Below are positions 17,588 through 25,655 of a stretch of 53,053 nucleotides of DNA, one piece after another. Under the pieces are notes generated by a model. That model made no database searches and was not told the DNA's origin. It saw nothing but the letters and a program-made list of their open reading frames with translations. Within the stretch, counting starts at the first letter, position 1. Every line of letters starts with the position of its first letter. The stretch lies in assembly GCA_001818695.1 (NCBI GenBank), contig MHJG01000005.1:1-53053 (forward strand), given 5' to 3'. Both the position numbers and the translations under genes were made by a program. Origin of the DNA: Candidatus Harrisonbacteria bacterium RIFCSPHIGHO2_02_FULL_42_16. GTDB taxonomy: Bacteria; Patescibacteriota; Minisyncoccia; UBA6257; 02-FULL-45-10c.

Positions 17588-19375
17588 ATACGCAGTTGCC
17601 AGCCAATTTAATTTGGAATCGGCCAAATTTTTTAATTTATCAGCTAATTTTATGGTCAGTTGCGGAAATAATCGGTCAAAGGGAAGGGGCGCCAGTTTGA
17701 AGTTGTAACCGGTGATTTCTTCTGTTTCCAGTCCGGCTTGCTCCAAAATTTCTTTAATTTGTTTTTTAGTATACTCGCGATGTTTAATCGGGTGGGTATT
17801 TTTACCGGATAAATTTTTAAATAATCCCCAAGGCAGCCCTATCGTTGCCATGAGAATTTTATTCCAGATTCGCCACGGGCTAAAATAATTTGGAAAAGAA
17901 ATAATTGCCTCCCCGTCTTTTTTTAGAACTCGTTTTATTTCTAATAACGCTTTTTCGTCGGTTTCCAAATATTCCAGCACCCCTAAGGCGGTTAGATAGT
18001 CATAATAATCGGACGGAGAATCAATATCTTCAATGTTTCCGGTTTTGGCGACTAAATCTCCATGCTTAAATCGCCTTTTTAATAACTCAATCATATTTGG
18101 CGCTATATCAATAGCGGTAATTTTGGCGCCTCTATTCAATAGTTCCTCAATTATTATTCCCGGACCGGAGCCGATGTCAAGGATTTTTTTACCCTGAACG
18201 TTTTTTAAAATATCAAGAGTCAGCCGTTTTCTTTCCCTGAATGAAAAGCCCTCGGGTGTCTCTTTGTAATATTCAGACAAATATGAGTCGGTATCTTTGT
18301 TAAAAAATTCTCCCGGATCCATTGATTTAATGCTTAGAGTATCTCTAATTAATTGCATATAGTTTCTTATTCCGCTAATAGTGATGCGAAAAAATATCAG
18401 ATTATCTGATTCGTCCAAGGAAAATCTCGGCAAGGAATAAGGGTTAAGTCCCGGCTTTATTGTTCCGGGAATAGTGGTCAGGGCGGCTATAAATCCTTCC
18501 CTTTTTAAAATTTCAATAATTTCTTCATTAAAGTCCTCTTTTTGGCCGTTGGGATAGGCAAAGATTTTTAAAATCCGGCCAATCTTCTGTTCGCATAAAT
18601 TATAGGACTCAATAATTTCCGAACTTATTTTTTCCGCGGGTAGTTTGGAAAGAATCGGATGAGATTTAGTGTGAGGGGCGAAGCCAATCCCATTTTTGGA
18701 CATTTCTTGGATTTGCTCCCAGGTTAATCCTTTATAAGGCGAAGCGCCGAAATCCCCTATTAATCTTTCCCCTAACTGATTTTCAATTTCAATCAGCAAA
18801 TTTTCTTTTTTTTCGTTATCAATATTTTTTAAATATTTTCTTATGGCGATGTCTGTTTTGCATTTATTTCTATGATTATCTGTTGGTAAATTACGGATTG
18901 CGCCGTTGATTTCCATAGTTAATGATTTTAAATTTGTATTGCTAATCGCGTATTCTAATCTATCAACCCAGAGGGGTTTTTGTTCGTCCACCAAATCAGT
19001 GGCTATGAATACCGTGGCCGGCAATTCAAGTTCTTTTAATATCGGAAAAGCGTGTTTATAGATATTTTCATATCCGTCATCAAAAGTTAGGGCCAGTATA
19101 TTTTCGGTTAACCTCTTTTTACTTTGATGAAGTTCTATAAGGGCAGACAGGGAAATAATTTTATAATTTCTTTTTAGCCAGATTAGCTGACTTTTGAAAT
19201 TTTTCGGATTGACGAATTTTTTTCTGTAATTAAAAATCCCCCCATTATTTATTTCCGGAGATATTCCATGGTAAAGAGCGATTGTGGCGGTCGGTCTGCG
19301 TATTTTCAAATAGATAATCGGAAGCCGCAAAAAATCCGCAAACCAGAACAGCATATATTTTAAAAATTTTCTCAT
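17564..19375 (-). CDS. Fusion: polysaccharide deacetylase (NodB-like) + SAM methyltransferase
   Basis: N-term ALTFDDGYENIYKHAFPILKELELPATVFI and FAYPNGQ; C-term KKILDIGSGPGIIIEELLNRGAKITAIDIAPNMIELL. Confidence 0.9.
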   Translation of the reverse strand: MRKFLKYMLFWFADFLRLPIIYLKIRRPTATIALYHGISPEINNGGIFNYRKKFVNPKNFKSQLIWLKRNYKIISLSALIELHQSKKRLTENILALTFDDGYENIYKHAFPILKELELPATVFIATDLVDEQKPLWVDRLEYAISNTNLKSLTMEINGAIRNLPTDNHRNKCKTDIAIRKYLKNIDNEKKENLLIEIENQLGERLIGDFGASPYKGLTWEQIQEMSKNGIGFAPHTKSHPILSKLPAEKISSEIIESYNLCEQKIGRILKIFAYPNGQKEDFNEEIIEILKREGFIAALTTIPGTIKPGLNPYSLPRFSLDESDNLIFFRITISGIRNYMQLIRDTLSIKSMDPGEFFNKDTDSYLSEYYKETPEGFSFRERKRLTLDILKNVQGKKILDIGSGPGIIIEELLNRGAKITAIDIAPNMIELLKRRFKHGDLVAKTGNIEDIDSPSDYYDYLTALGVLEYLETDEKALLEIKRVLKKDGEAIISFPNYFSPWRIWNKILMATIGLPWGLFKNLSGKNTHPIKHREYTKKQIKEILEQAGLETEEITGYNFKLAPLPFDRLFPQLTIKLADKLKNLADSKLNWLATAYLVRVKNF

Positions 19376-19398
19376 TTGTTAGATACTATTAAATATAG

Positions 19399-20616
19399 AT
19401 GTCAATTATTATGAAAAATTATACCAATGAAACGGCTTGGGGTCAAAATATTAATATCCTTATTATTGGCACGGACGACGGTATTTTTAAATCCAATTCC
19501 GCCGTGCGAAAAAGGATTGTTGATTATGCCGCGCATTTTAAATCTTTTTATGTTATTTCCAAGACCCGCGATAAAGTATTGAGTGAAGATTTTGAAAGTA
19601 AGGCATTTTTTTACCCCGCATATTCATCGTCGTTTTTTTCTTTTATCAGGTCTTCTTATTTATTAGGTTCGGCTATTTTGGGTAAGGAAGGAAATTGGGT
19701 GATTAGCGTTGAAAATCCTTTTGAAACTGCATTGGTTGGCTGGCTGCTTAGCCGGAGATATAAATTTCCATTACAAATTCAGGTTCATACTGATATATTC
19801 AGCAATTATTTTTGGAAAGAGTCACTAAAAAATAAAGTTCGAGTTTTATTAGCGAAATTTTTATTGCCCCGAGCGGACGGTGTTCGCGTTGTTTCAGAGC
19901 GTATAAAACAATCTTTAATTACTCAATTACCTAATTACCAATTACTCCCCCTACGAGGGATCTCCCAAAGGGAGACAATTATTGTTTTACCAATTTTCGT
20001 TGATGTTAAAAAAATTCAATCAGCGCCTATAAAAACCGACTTGCATCAAAAATATCCTGATTACGATTTTATAATTTTAATGGCTTCCCGGCTGACTCGC
20101 GAGAAGAACATCGGAATTGCCATTGAAGCGATGAAGGAAATTCTAAAAAGAAAAAATCTAAACCCTAAACCCTCTACCTTAAACCCTCTATTATTGATTG
20201 TCGGCGATGGACCAGAGGGGCAGAAACTAGAATCTAGAATTCAGAATCTAGAATTAAGCACTAATATTAAAATAGAAAATTGGACAGACGATTTAATTTC
20301 TTATTATAAAACCGCGGATTTATTTTTATTGACTTCAAATTATGAGGGATATGGGCGTACCGTTGTAGAAGCAATGTCGGCCGGCTTGCCGGTAGTTATG
20401 ACGGATGTTGGGATAGCGGGAGAGCTTTTAATTGATGATTTGGATGGCAGAGTAGTTCCAGTAGGAAGTGAAAAAGCGCTTGCGGCGGCGATAATGGAAT
20501 TAAAAGAAAATTTCGCAAAAAAAGAAGAATTTAAGCAAAATAACTTGAAACTGCTGGAAAAATGGCCAACTAAGCAAGAATATTTGGAGAAATATAAACG
20601 ATCTCTTGAATTATAA
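19399..20616 (+). CDS. Glycosyltransferase family 4
   Basis: MASRLTREKNIGIAIEAM; IVGDGPEG; TSNYEGYGRTVVEAMSAGLPVVMTDVGIAGELL. Confidence 0.9.
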   Translation: MSIIMKNYTNETAWGQNINILIIGTDDGIFKSNSAVRKRIVDYAAHFKSFYVISKTRDKVLSEDFESKAFFYPAYSSSFFSFIRSSYLLGSAILGKEGNWVISVENPFETALVGWLLSRRYKFPLQIQVHTDIFSNYFWKESLKNKVRVLLAKFLLPRADGVRVVSERIKQSLITQLPNYQLLPLRGISQRETIIVLPIFVDVKKIQSAPIKTDLHQKYPDYDFIILMASRLTREKNIGIAIEAMKEILKRKNLNPKPSTLNPLLLIVGDGPEGQKLESRIQNLELSTNIKIENWTDDLISYYKTADLFLLTSNYEGYGRTVVEAMSAGLPVVMTDVGIAGELLIDDLDGRVVPVGSEKALAAAIMELKENFAKKEEFKQNNLKLLEKWPTKQEYLEKYKRSLEL

Positions 20617-20734
20617 AAAGATAAGGTAATCGTTTGCGCGAGATGAGCAATCTTTTAGAAAAAGATTGAACTATTATACTTCCGCGTAAAAATTCTTTAT
20701 TAGAGATTTTTTAAGCTAGGAAATTTGGAGCGAT

Positions 20735-20763
20735 TTGACAGATGTTATTTTTTCTGTTAACAT
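20735..20763 (+). promoter_or_regulatory. Promoter TTGACA-N17-TAACAT
   Basis: -35 at 20735-20740, -10 at 20758-20763. Confidence 0.75.
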
Positions 20764-20802
20764 ATGCCAAGTAGTACATTCTCAATAGAAAAGGAGGTAG
20801 TT

Positions 20803-21393
20803 ATGGGATTAGAACACGCTTATGAGCTAGTGGGGGCTGTTACGATATTTTTTTACTTTTTAATTCCGCTGCTTTTGCAAGTTTTTGGAAGGGACATTCT
20901 AAATTGGTGTTCAGATTATATTTCATTGTACTTTGGAAAATCTATTGAGAAATTCATTGCGGTGGCTAAGAAGCGAGGATATAGCGAGGTTACTGTTAAA
21001 TTATCTTGTATTTGCTATAGCGGAGGATTTGCTGATATAGGAGCTGGAGACGAATCACATTTTTATGTTGATCTTGTGGCTGGCACTATGAAATGGAGGG
21101 TGTGCCATATAGTTTCCCAAGAGTGGATTGATTTGCGCGGACCAGCCCAGATTGCTGCACTTCGTTGTTGGAGAAATATTGTTGATGTTTTTGAACTATT
21201 GATTTGTGCTGGATTTAAGATAAAGATAGATGGGGGTAGGAATGAAATAGTTTCGTATAGCGAAGCGCAAAATCTAGTCACTGAATACGAATTGAATGTT
21301 CCAAAGTTTTTAGAAGAAAATAATATTTCAGAAAAAAGAGCGGCTAATTTGGTGAAAACAAAATTAGCGTTACGACGACAGATTCTTAGATAA
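20803..21393 (+). CDS. Hypothetical protein with N-terminal TM segment (orphan cassette)
   Basis: AAGGAGG Shine-Dalgarno immediately upstream of ATG 20803; ORF-track start 20764 abuts the -10 and is unlikely. Confidence 0.75.
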   Translation: MGLEHAYELVGAVTIFFYFLIPLLLQVFGRDILNWCSDYISLYFGKSIEKFIAVAKKRGYSEVTVKLSCICYSGGFADIGAGDESHFYVDLVAGTMKWRVCHIVSQEWIDLRGPAQIAALRCWRNIVDVFELLICAGFKIKIDGGRNEIVSYSEAQNLVTEYELNVPKFLEENNISEKRAANLVKTKLALRRQILR

Positions 21394-21402
21394 TAGTAGA
21401 CG

Positions 21403-21429
21403 AGCTGCTCTCATGGGGGCAGCTTTTTT
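21403..21429 (+). terminator. Terminator of the 20803 cassette
   Basis: AGCTGC...GCAGCT followed by TTTTTT. Confidence 0.75.
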
Positions 21430-21496
21430 ATTAAAGAAATACAACACTTTTGTTTTTTAGAACTGGTGTTAAAATGAGTATTATGTTTAAACCTAA

Positions 21497-21787
21497 ATGG
21501 CTGTCGTAGAAGCAATGGCGGCTGGTTTGCCGGTGATTATGACTGACGTTGGGTTGGCAGGAGAGCTTTTAATTGATGATTTGGATGGCAGAGTAGTTCC
21601 AGTAGGAAGTGAAAAGGCGCTTGCGGCGGCGATAATGGAATTAAAAGAAAATTCCGTTAAAAGGGAAGAATTTAAGCAAAATAACTTGAAACTGCTGGAA
21701 AAATGGCCGACTAAACAAGAGTATTTGGATAAGTATAGAAATTCTTTAATAACGATTGTTCAAACTATGAAATCTTATGTGATTTGA
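21497..21787 (+). pseudogene. Duplicated 3' fragment of GT4 gene (remnant)
   Basis: VVEAMAAGLPVIMTDVGLAGELLIDDLDGRVVPVGSEKALAAAIMELKEN...LLEKWPTKQEYL matches the C-terminus of 19399..20616; no catalytic N-domain. Confidence 0.85.
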
Positions 21788-21812
21788 CATTATTGATTTT
21801 TTTTGCTACTAT
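21784..21812 (+). promoter_or_regulatory. Promoter TTGACA-N17-TACTAT
   Basis: -35 21784-21789, -10 21807-21812; GAGGAG-type SD before ATG 21850. Confidence 0.7.
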
Positions 21813-21849
21813 ATAATATAGTAAATTCCCAAAAGAAGAAAGAGGAGAA

Positions 21850-22197
21850 ATGAAATCAGACAAAAAGAAGTTGAGTGAAAAGCGAGACATTTTATCAAAT
21901 ATATTATTCATATTAATAAGATTTGATTTGCTATCAGTCTTCAAAAAATCGGTTAAGGGACAAGTCCTTTTAATGAATATACTATTATCTCTTCCGTGGA
22001 TTCTTGCAGTTAGCATTGCTTTATTTACTTGGTTTTTTGGATCAAGGGGTGTCGTATCGGCAAAGGATTCACGAGACTTAGCAGATATGTCAATTGGTTT
22101 AGGTTTGTGTGTATTCTTTTGGACATTTCTCTTAGTTCGATTGACAATTTACGAATCTTTCAAGGTTAATATCGGTCCCAGCACTTTTGAATCTTAA
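21850..22197 (+). CDS. Small membrane protein, hypothetical (cassette)
   Basis: Two hydrophobic segments; own promoter, SD and terminator. Confidence 0.65.
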   Translation: MKSDKKKLSEKRDILSNILFILIRFDLLSVFKKSVKGQVLLMNILLSLPWILAVSIALFTWFFGSRGVVSAKDSRDLADMSIGLGLCVFFWTFLLVRLTIYESFKVNIGPSTFES

Positions 22198-22204
22198 AAA
22201 TTGT

Positions 22205-22241
22205 AAAAAACCCCCCCCATGGTTCGCCCAGGGGGTTTTTC
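22205..22241 (+). terminator. Terminator hairpin AAAAACCCCC...GGGGGTTTTT
   Basis: Inverted repeat ending in T-run directly after ORF 21850. Confidence 0.85.
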
Positions 22242-22260
22242 TTTATAAAAATATCAATAA

Positions 22261-23391
22261 TGCATAACCTCAGATACATTCTGGACTCTATGAAGCCTTA
22301 GCTTTATGGAGTTTTTTAATCGAATTCACTCAAAATATACCGGCATCAGAGGGTTTATCACCGTATACAATGACGCGATACAATATGGGTATATGATTAC
22401 CCAACAAGCGCAGGAGAAGGCGCGTATCTTGGTCTTTTGGGAAAAGCACGGCCTTCAAGCGACCCTCGATGCTTTTCCCGTCAAAAGGTCGACACTTTAC
22501 ACCTGGAAACAGACCTGGATTGCGGGAGGGAAAAAGCTTGAAGCGTTGAACCCCAAGTCCCGACAACCCAAGACGAAACGCAAGCGATTATGGCCTGCCC
22601 CCATCATCGCGGAAATTCAACGACTCCGGAGTCGCGAAGTCCATCCGAATCTTGGGGAAAGGAAGCTATCGAAAGAGCTTGCCGTGTTTTGCGAGGCACG
22701 CAACCTGCGTTGTCCAAAGCCCGCAACAATTGGGCGTCTGATCGCCGACCTCGGCGGTCTTCGCGCGGCGCCGGTCAAGGTGTCGCATTTTGGCAAAATC
22801 AAAAAGGTTAATCGCCGCGCCGTCCTCAGAAAACCTAAACAATTCAAGGCAACGCATCCCGGCCACTGTGTGGCATTTGATACGATTGAGATCTTTATTC
22901 GCGGTATGCGTCGCTATGTCATCACTGCCACCGACCTATATGGGCGTATGAGCTTTGCATGGGGAACGGCGTCGCACGCCTCGCATGCGGCGCAAGAGTT
23001 CTTTGAGAGGTGCGAGCGCGTCCTCCCCATGCCGATGGAGTACGTCTTAACCGACAATGGTTCAGAATTCAAGAAAGATTTTGACATTGCGCTCCGGAAC
23101 GCTCATCTCACGCACTATCATACGTATCCCAAGACACCCAAGATGAATGCTCATGCGGAACGATTCAACCGAACGATTCAAGAAGAGTTTGTGGACTTCA
23201 ATTATGAACTACTTGCGACCGATATTGATGCATTTAACCGCAAGCTCATGGATTGGCTCATCTGGTACAATACCGAGCGTGTGCATTACGCATTCAACAA
23301 TCAATTGTCCCCAGCGCAATATCTGTTATCCTATTATCAACAATCGTCGAGACAAACTGCTTCCGAGTCCAGAGTATGGTGCGGTTATACA
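22261..23391 (+). mobile_element. IS481-like insertion sequence
   Basis: Imperfect ~27-bp TIRs: left TGCATAACCTCAGATACATTCTGGACTC; right (rc) TGTATAACCGCACCATACTCTGGACTC; 5-bp TSD AATAA at 22256-22260 and 23392-23396; GC visibly above flanks. Confidence 0.88.
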
Positions 23392-23400
23392 AATAATTGA
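22393..23400 (+). CDS. Transposase, HTH + DDE integrase core (IS481-like)
   Basis: rve motifs: VAFDTIEIF..., YVLTDNGSEFKKDF, HYHTYPKTPKMNAHAERFNRTIQEEF, WYNTERVHYAFNNQLSPAQYL; MITQQAQEKARI start preferred. Confidence 0.88.
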   Translation: MITQQAQEKARILVFWEKHGLQATLDAFPVKRSTLYTWKQTWIAGGKKLEALNPKSRQPKTKRKRLWPAPIIAEIQRLRSREVHPNLGERKLSKELAVFCEARNLRCPKPATIGRLIADLGGLRAAPVKVSHFGKIKKVNRRAVLRKPKQFKATHPGHCVAFDTIEIFIRGMRRYVITATDLYGRMSFAWGTASHASHAAQEFFERCERVLPMPMEYVLTDNGSEFKKDFDIALRNAHLTHYHTYPKTPKMNAHAERFNRTIQEEFVDFNYELLATDIDAFNRKLMDWLIWYNTERVHYAFNNQLSPAQYLLSYYQQSSRQTASESRVWCGYTNN

Positions 23401-23424
23401 TATTTTAATTCAGTGTGTTATCAT
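23397..23424 (+). promoter_or_regulatory. Putative toxin-antitoxin promoter TTGATA-N16-TATCAT
   Basis: -35 at 23397-23402, -10 at 23419-23424, ATG at 23431. Confidence 0.6.
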
Positions 23425-23430
23425 ACTAAT

Positions 23431-23652
23431 ATGACCGTTGTGACGATTCTAAAAGAAACAATTAAAAATCAAGAGTTGGTGGCTATACCCAGAAAAGAAT
23501 ACGAAGCGTTTTCGCGATGGCAAAAGATGTTTAAAATTTTTAAACCGACTGCCAAAGATAAGGCCGAACTTAAACATGCCCGTAATGATTATAAGGTTGG
23601 ACGGTTTATGACTATCAATGAACTTAAGCGGAAATTGGCAGGTAAGAATTAG
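23431..23652 (+). CDS. Antitoxin-like protein of a type II TA pair
   Basis: Short ORF (TVVTILKETIKNQELVAIPRKEYEAFSRW...) overlapping a RelE/ParE-like gene; ATG at 23431. Confidence 0.75.
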   Translation: MTVVTILKETIKNQELVAIPRKEYEAFSRWQKMFKIFKPTAKDKAELKHARNDYKVGRFMTINELKRKLAGKN

Positions 23653-23887
23653 AGAAATTGTTTATAAACAATTGGCTCGATTTCCCGTCAAAGATCGGGA
23701 GCGTTTATTGCGCGCCATTGATGGGTTATCAGCCAATCCTTTTATTGGGGATATTCAAAAGATGGGCGGAGAAGAAAATGTTTGGCGAAGACGCATAGGT
23801 TCTTACCGAATTCGTTATGAAATATACGTCCAGGAGAGGGTTATTTATGTTTTTTTCGTAGAACGTCGGACTTCAAAGACATATTAG
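23618..23887 (+). CDS. RelE/ParE-family toxin-like protein
   Basis: RIREIVYKQLARFPVKDRERLLRAIDGLSANPFIGDIQKMGGEENVWRRRIGSYRIRYEIYVQERVIYVFFVERR, typical RelE/ParE fold signature. Confidence 0.88.
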   Translation: MNLSGNWQVRIREIVYKQLARFPVKDRERLLRAIDGLSANPFIGDIQKMGGEENVWRRRIGSYRIRYEIYVQERVIYVFFVERRTSKTY

Positions 23888-23902
23888 AATCACCCCACTA
23901 CC

Positions 23903-25567
23903 ATGAAAGAAATTTTTGAAAATTTTTCCCAATCGAAATGGCTTCTTATTTATATATTAGCTTTTGCCTTTTTAGTTAGGGTGGCGGGTATTGGCTATGG
24001 CCTCCCGCTTTGGCTAATTGATGATGAACCGCCGTTTACTTTGGCTGCTTTAAAAATGATTCAACTGAAAACCTTACTGCCAGCATCTTATTTGGCGGAT
24101 TTTCAAACAGTTTTGTATTACCCCCCGTACCTTTCTTATTTGTATCTTTTACCATTTTCTATTTTACTTGGATTCAAGTATTTATTTTTTAGCGGCGGCA
24201 GGGAACAATTTATTTATTACCTTACCGGCGATTTGTCGCACTTTTTTCTTATCGCGAGATTTTTGAATGTTTTAACGGGGGTTGCTTCAGTTTATTTGTT
24301 GTATCGGATTGGGAAGAAAATTTTCCAAAATGAACCGATTGGCTTACTTTCGGCTTTTTTCTTATCCACTAGCTTATTTCATATTCTTATGTCGGCTAAT
24401 GGCAGGCATTGGTTACCTGTTTCTTTTTTTACGATTTTAATATTATGGCTTTTAACTTTGGACTGGGAATTTCAAAAACGATATTTTGCGGCGATTTTGG
24501 CTGTTGGAATTGGGATGGGAGTCAGCCCGATTAACGCGTTTCTGCTGATATTTATTGCCGGCTGGTATTTATTTTATGAACGAAGAAGATTGCGGGATTT
24601 GATTAGGGAAAAATATTTCTATTGGGCATTGGTTATTTTTATATTTTTAGCAATTTTGCCAGGAATTTTATATCCGCAAAGTTTTGGATTCCGCGGCGAT
24701 TTGACTTTTCAGGAAACAAAATCCATTTTGGGAATTATCGCCAGCCCGTTTGTTTTTTTGAAGCCGGTAGCGTTATCCGAACCAATTTTAATGCTAGGCG
24801 TTTTGGTAGGATTATTATTCGCCTTTTTATACAAAAGAAATCTTTTTCTGCCGACGTTTCTTTTCCTGTACGCTTATAGCGCAACATTTTATCTTTTTTT
24901 CCGGTACGAGCACAGGTTTGCTTTGCCGCTTTTTCCGTTGTTGGCGATAATGGCTGCTTATGGAGCATTAGAAGTTTATAAAAGATTTACTGGCCGTATT
25001 TTTACTGCTCTTTTGATTCTGATTTTGGCTATGCCAGCAGTTTTTTCTTTGCGACTAAGCTATTTATTATATCAGAATGATTCGCGCAATCATTTAATTG
25101 AATGGGTTGAAACGAATATTCCGGCCAGTTCTAAAATATTGGTTTATGCCCGGCTGACTCGTTTGCCGGCCACTCCGGAAGCAATTAAAGAACAAAGGGC
25201 TATTGATTCTGGTTCATTAAGAAAGATTGATTTAGCGGAAGAAAATTTTCCTAAGCAACGAAGTTTTCACGCCTTGAATTTACACGATGTAAATAATCAA
25301 GAATTTTATGGTAATTTAGAAAAATATGCCAAAGACAATAGTTACCAATATGTTTTTTTTGGCGGAACGGATGTTAGAGAAGCGGAAAAGCTGAAGATTT
25401 TCCAAAAAATAGCGACAAAAGGAACGGCTCTAAAATCATTCGGAGAATTTCAAGAAGATTATTCGCCGTACATAGGCCAGCTTTTGGGAAATCCTTTGAA
25501 TTTGTTTAAAATTAAAGAATTCGGCCCACCGGTGGCAATTTATGAATTAACAATAAATAACAAATAA
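23903..25567 (+). CDS. GT-C membrane glycosyltransferase (GT39-like)
   Basis: GLPLWLIDDEPPFTLAAL acidic motif; many TM segments. Confidence 0.82.
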   Translation: MKEIFENFSQSKWLLIYILAFAFLVRVAGIGYGLPLWLIDDEPPFTLAALKMIQLKTLLPASYLADFQTVLYYPPYLSYLYLLPFSILLGFKYLFFSGGREQFIYYLTGDLSHFFLIARFLNVLTGVASVYLLYRIGKKIFQNEPIGLLSAFFLSTSLFHILMSANGRHWLPVSFFTILILWLLTLDWEFQKRYFAAILAVGIGMGVSPINAFLLIFIAGWYLFYERRRLRDLIREKYFYWALVIFIFLAILPGILYPQSFGFRGDLTFQETKSILGIIASPFVFLKPVALSEPILMLGVLVGLLFAFLYKRNLFLPTFLFLYAYSATFYLFFRYEHRFALPLFPLLAIMAAYGALEVYKRFTGRIFTALLILILAMPAVFSLRLSYLLYQNDSRNHLIEWVETNIPASSKILVYARLTRLPATPEAIKEQRAIDSGSLRKIDLAEENFPKQRSFHALNLHDVNNQEFYGNLEKYAKDNSYQYVFFGGTDVREAEKLKIFQKIATKGTALKSFGEFQEDYSPYIGQLLGNPLNLFKIKEFGPPVAIYELTINNK

Positions 25568-25585
25568 CAACAAGTTACGACAAAT

Positions 25586-25633
25586 AACTACAATTAACAA
25601 TATTTATATAATCACATGTTGTTTATTGTAGTT
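25586..25633. repeat. Inverted repeat in a repeat-word-rich spacer
   Basis: AACTACAATTAACAA / TTGTTTATTGTAGTT (one mismatch); spacer 25557-25655 built of AAATAACAA / GTAGTTAT words. Confidence 0.65.
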
Positions 25634-25655
25634 ATGGGTAGTTATATGTAGTCAT

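Noticed and set aside
25557-25655. CRISPR-like array from repeated words
   Set aside because: Words are short, irregular and overlapping with no spacer structure; no cas genes in the window.
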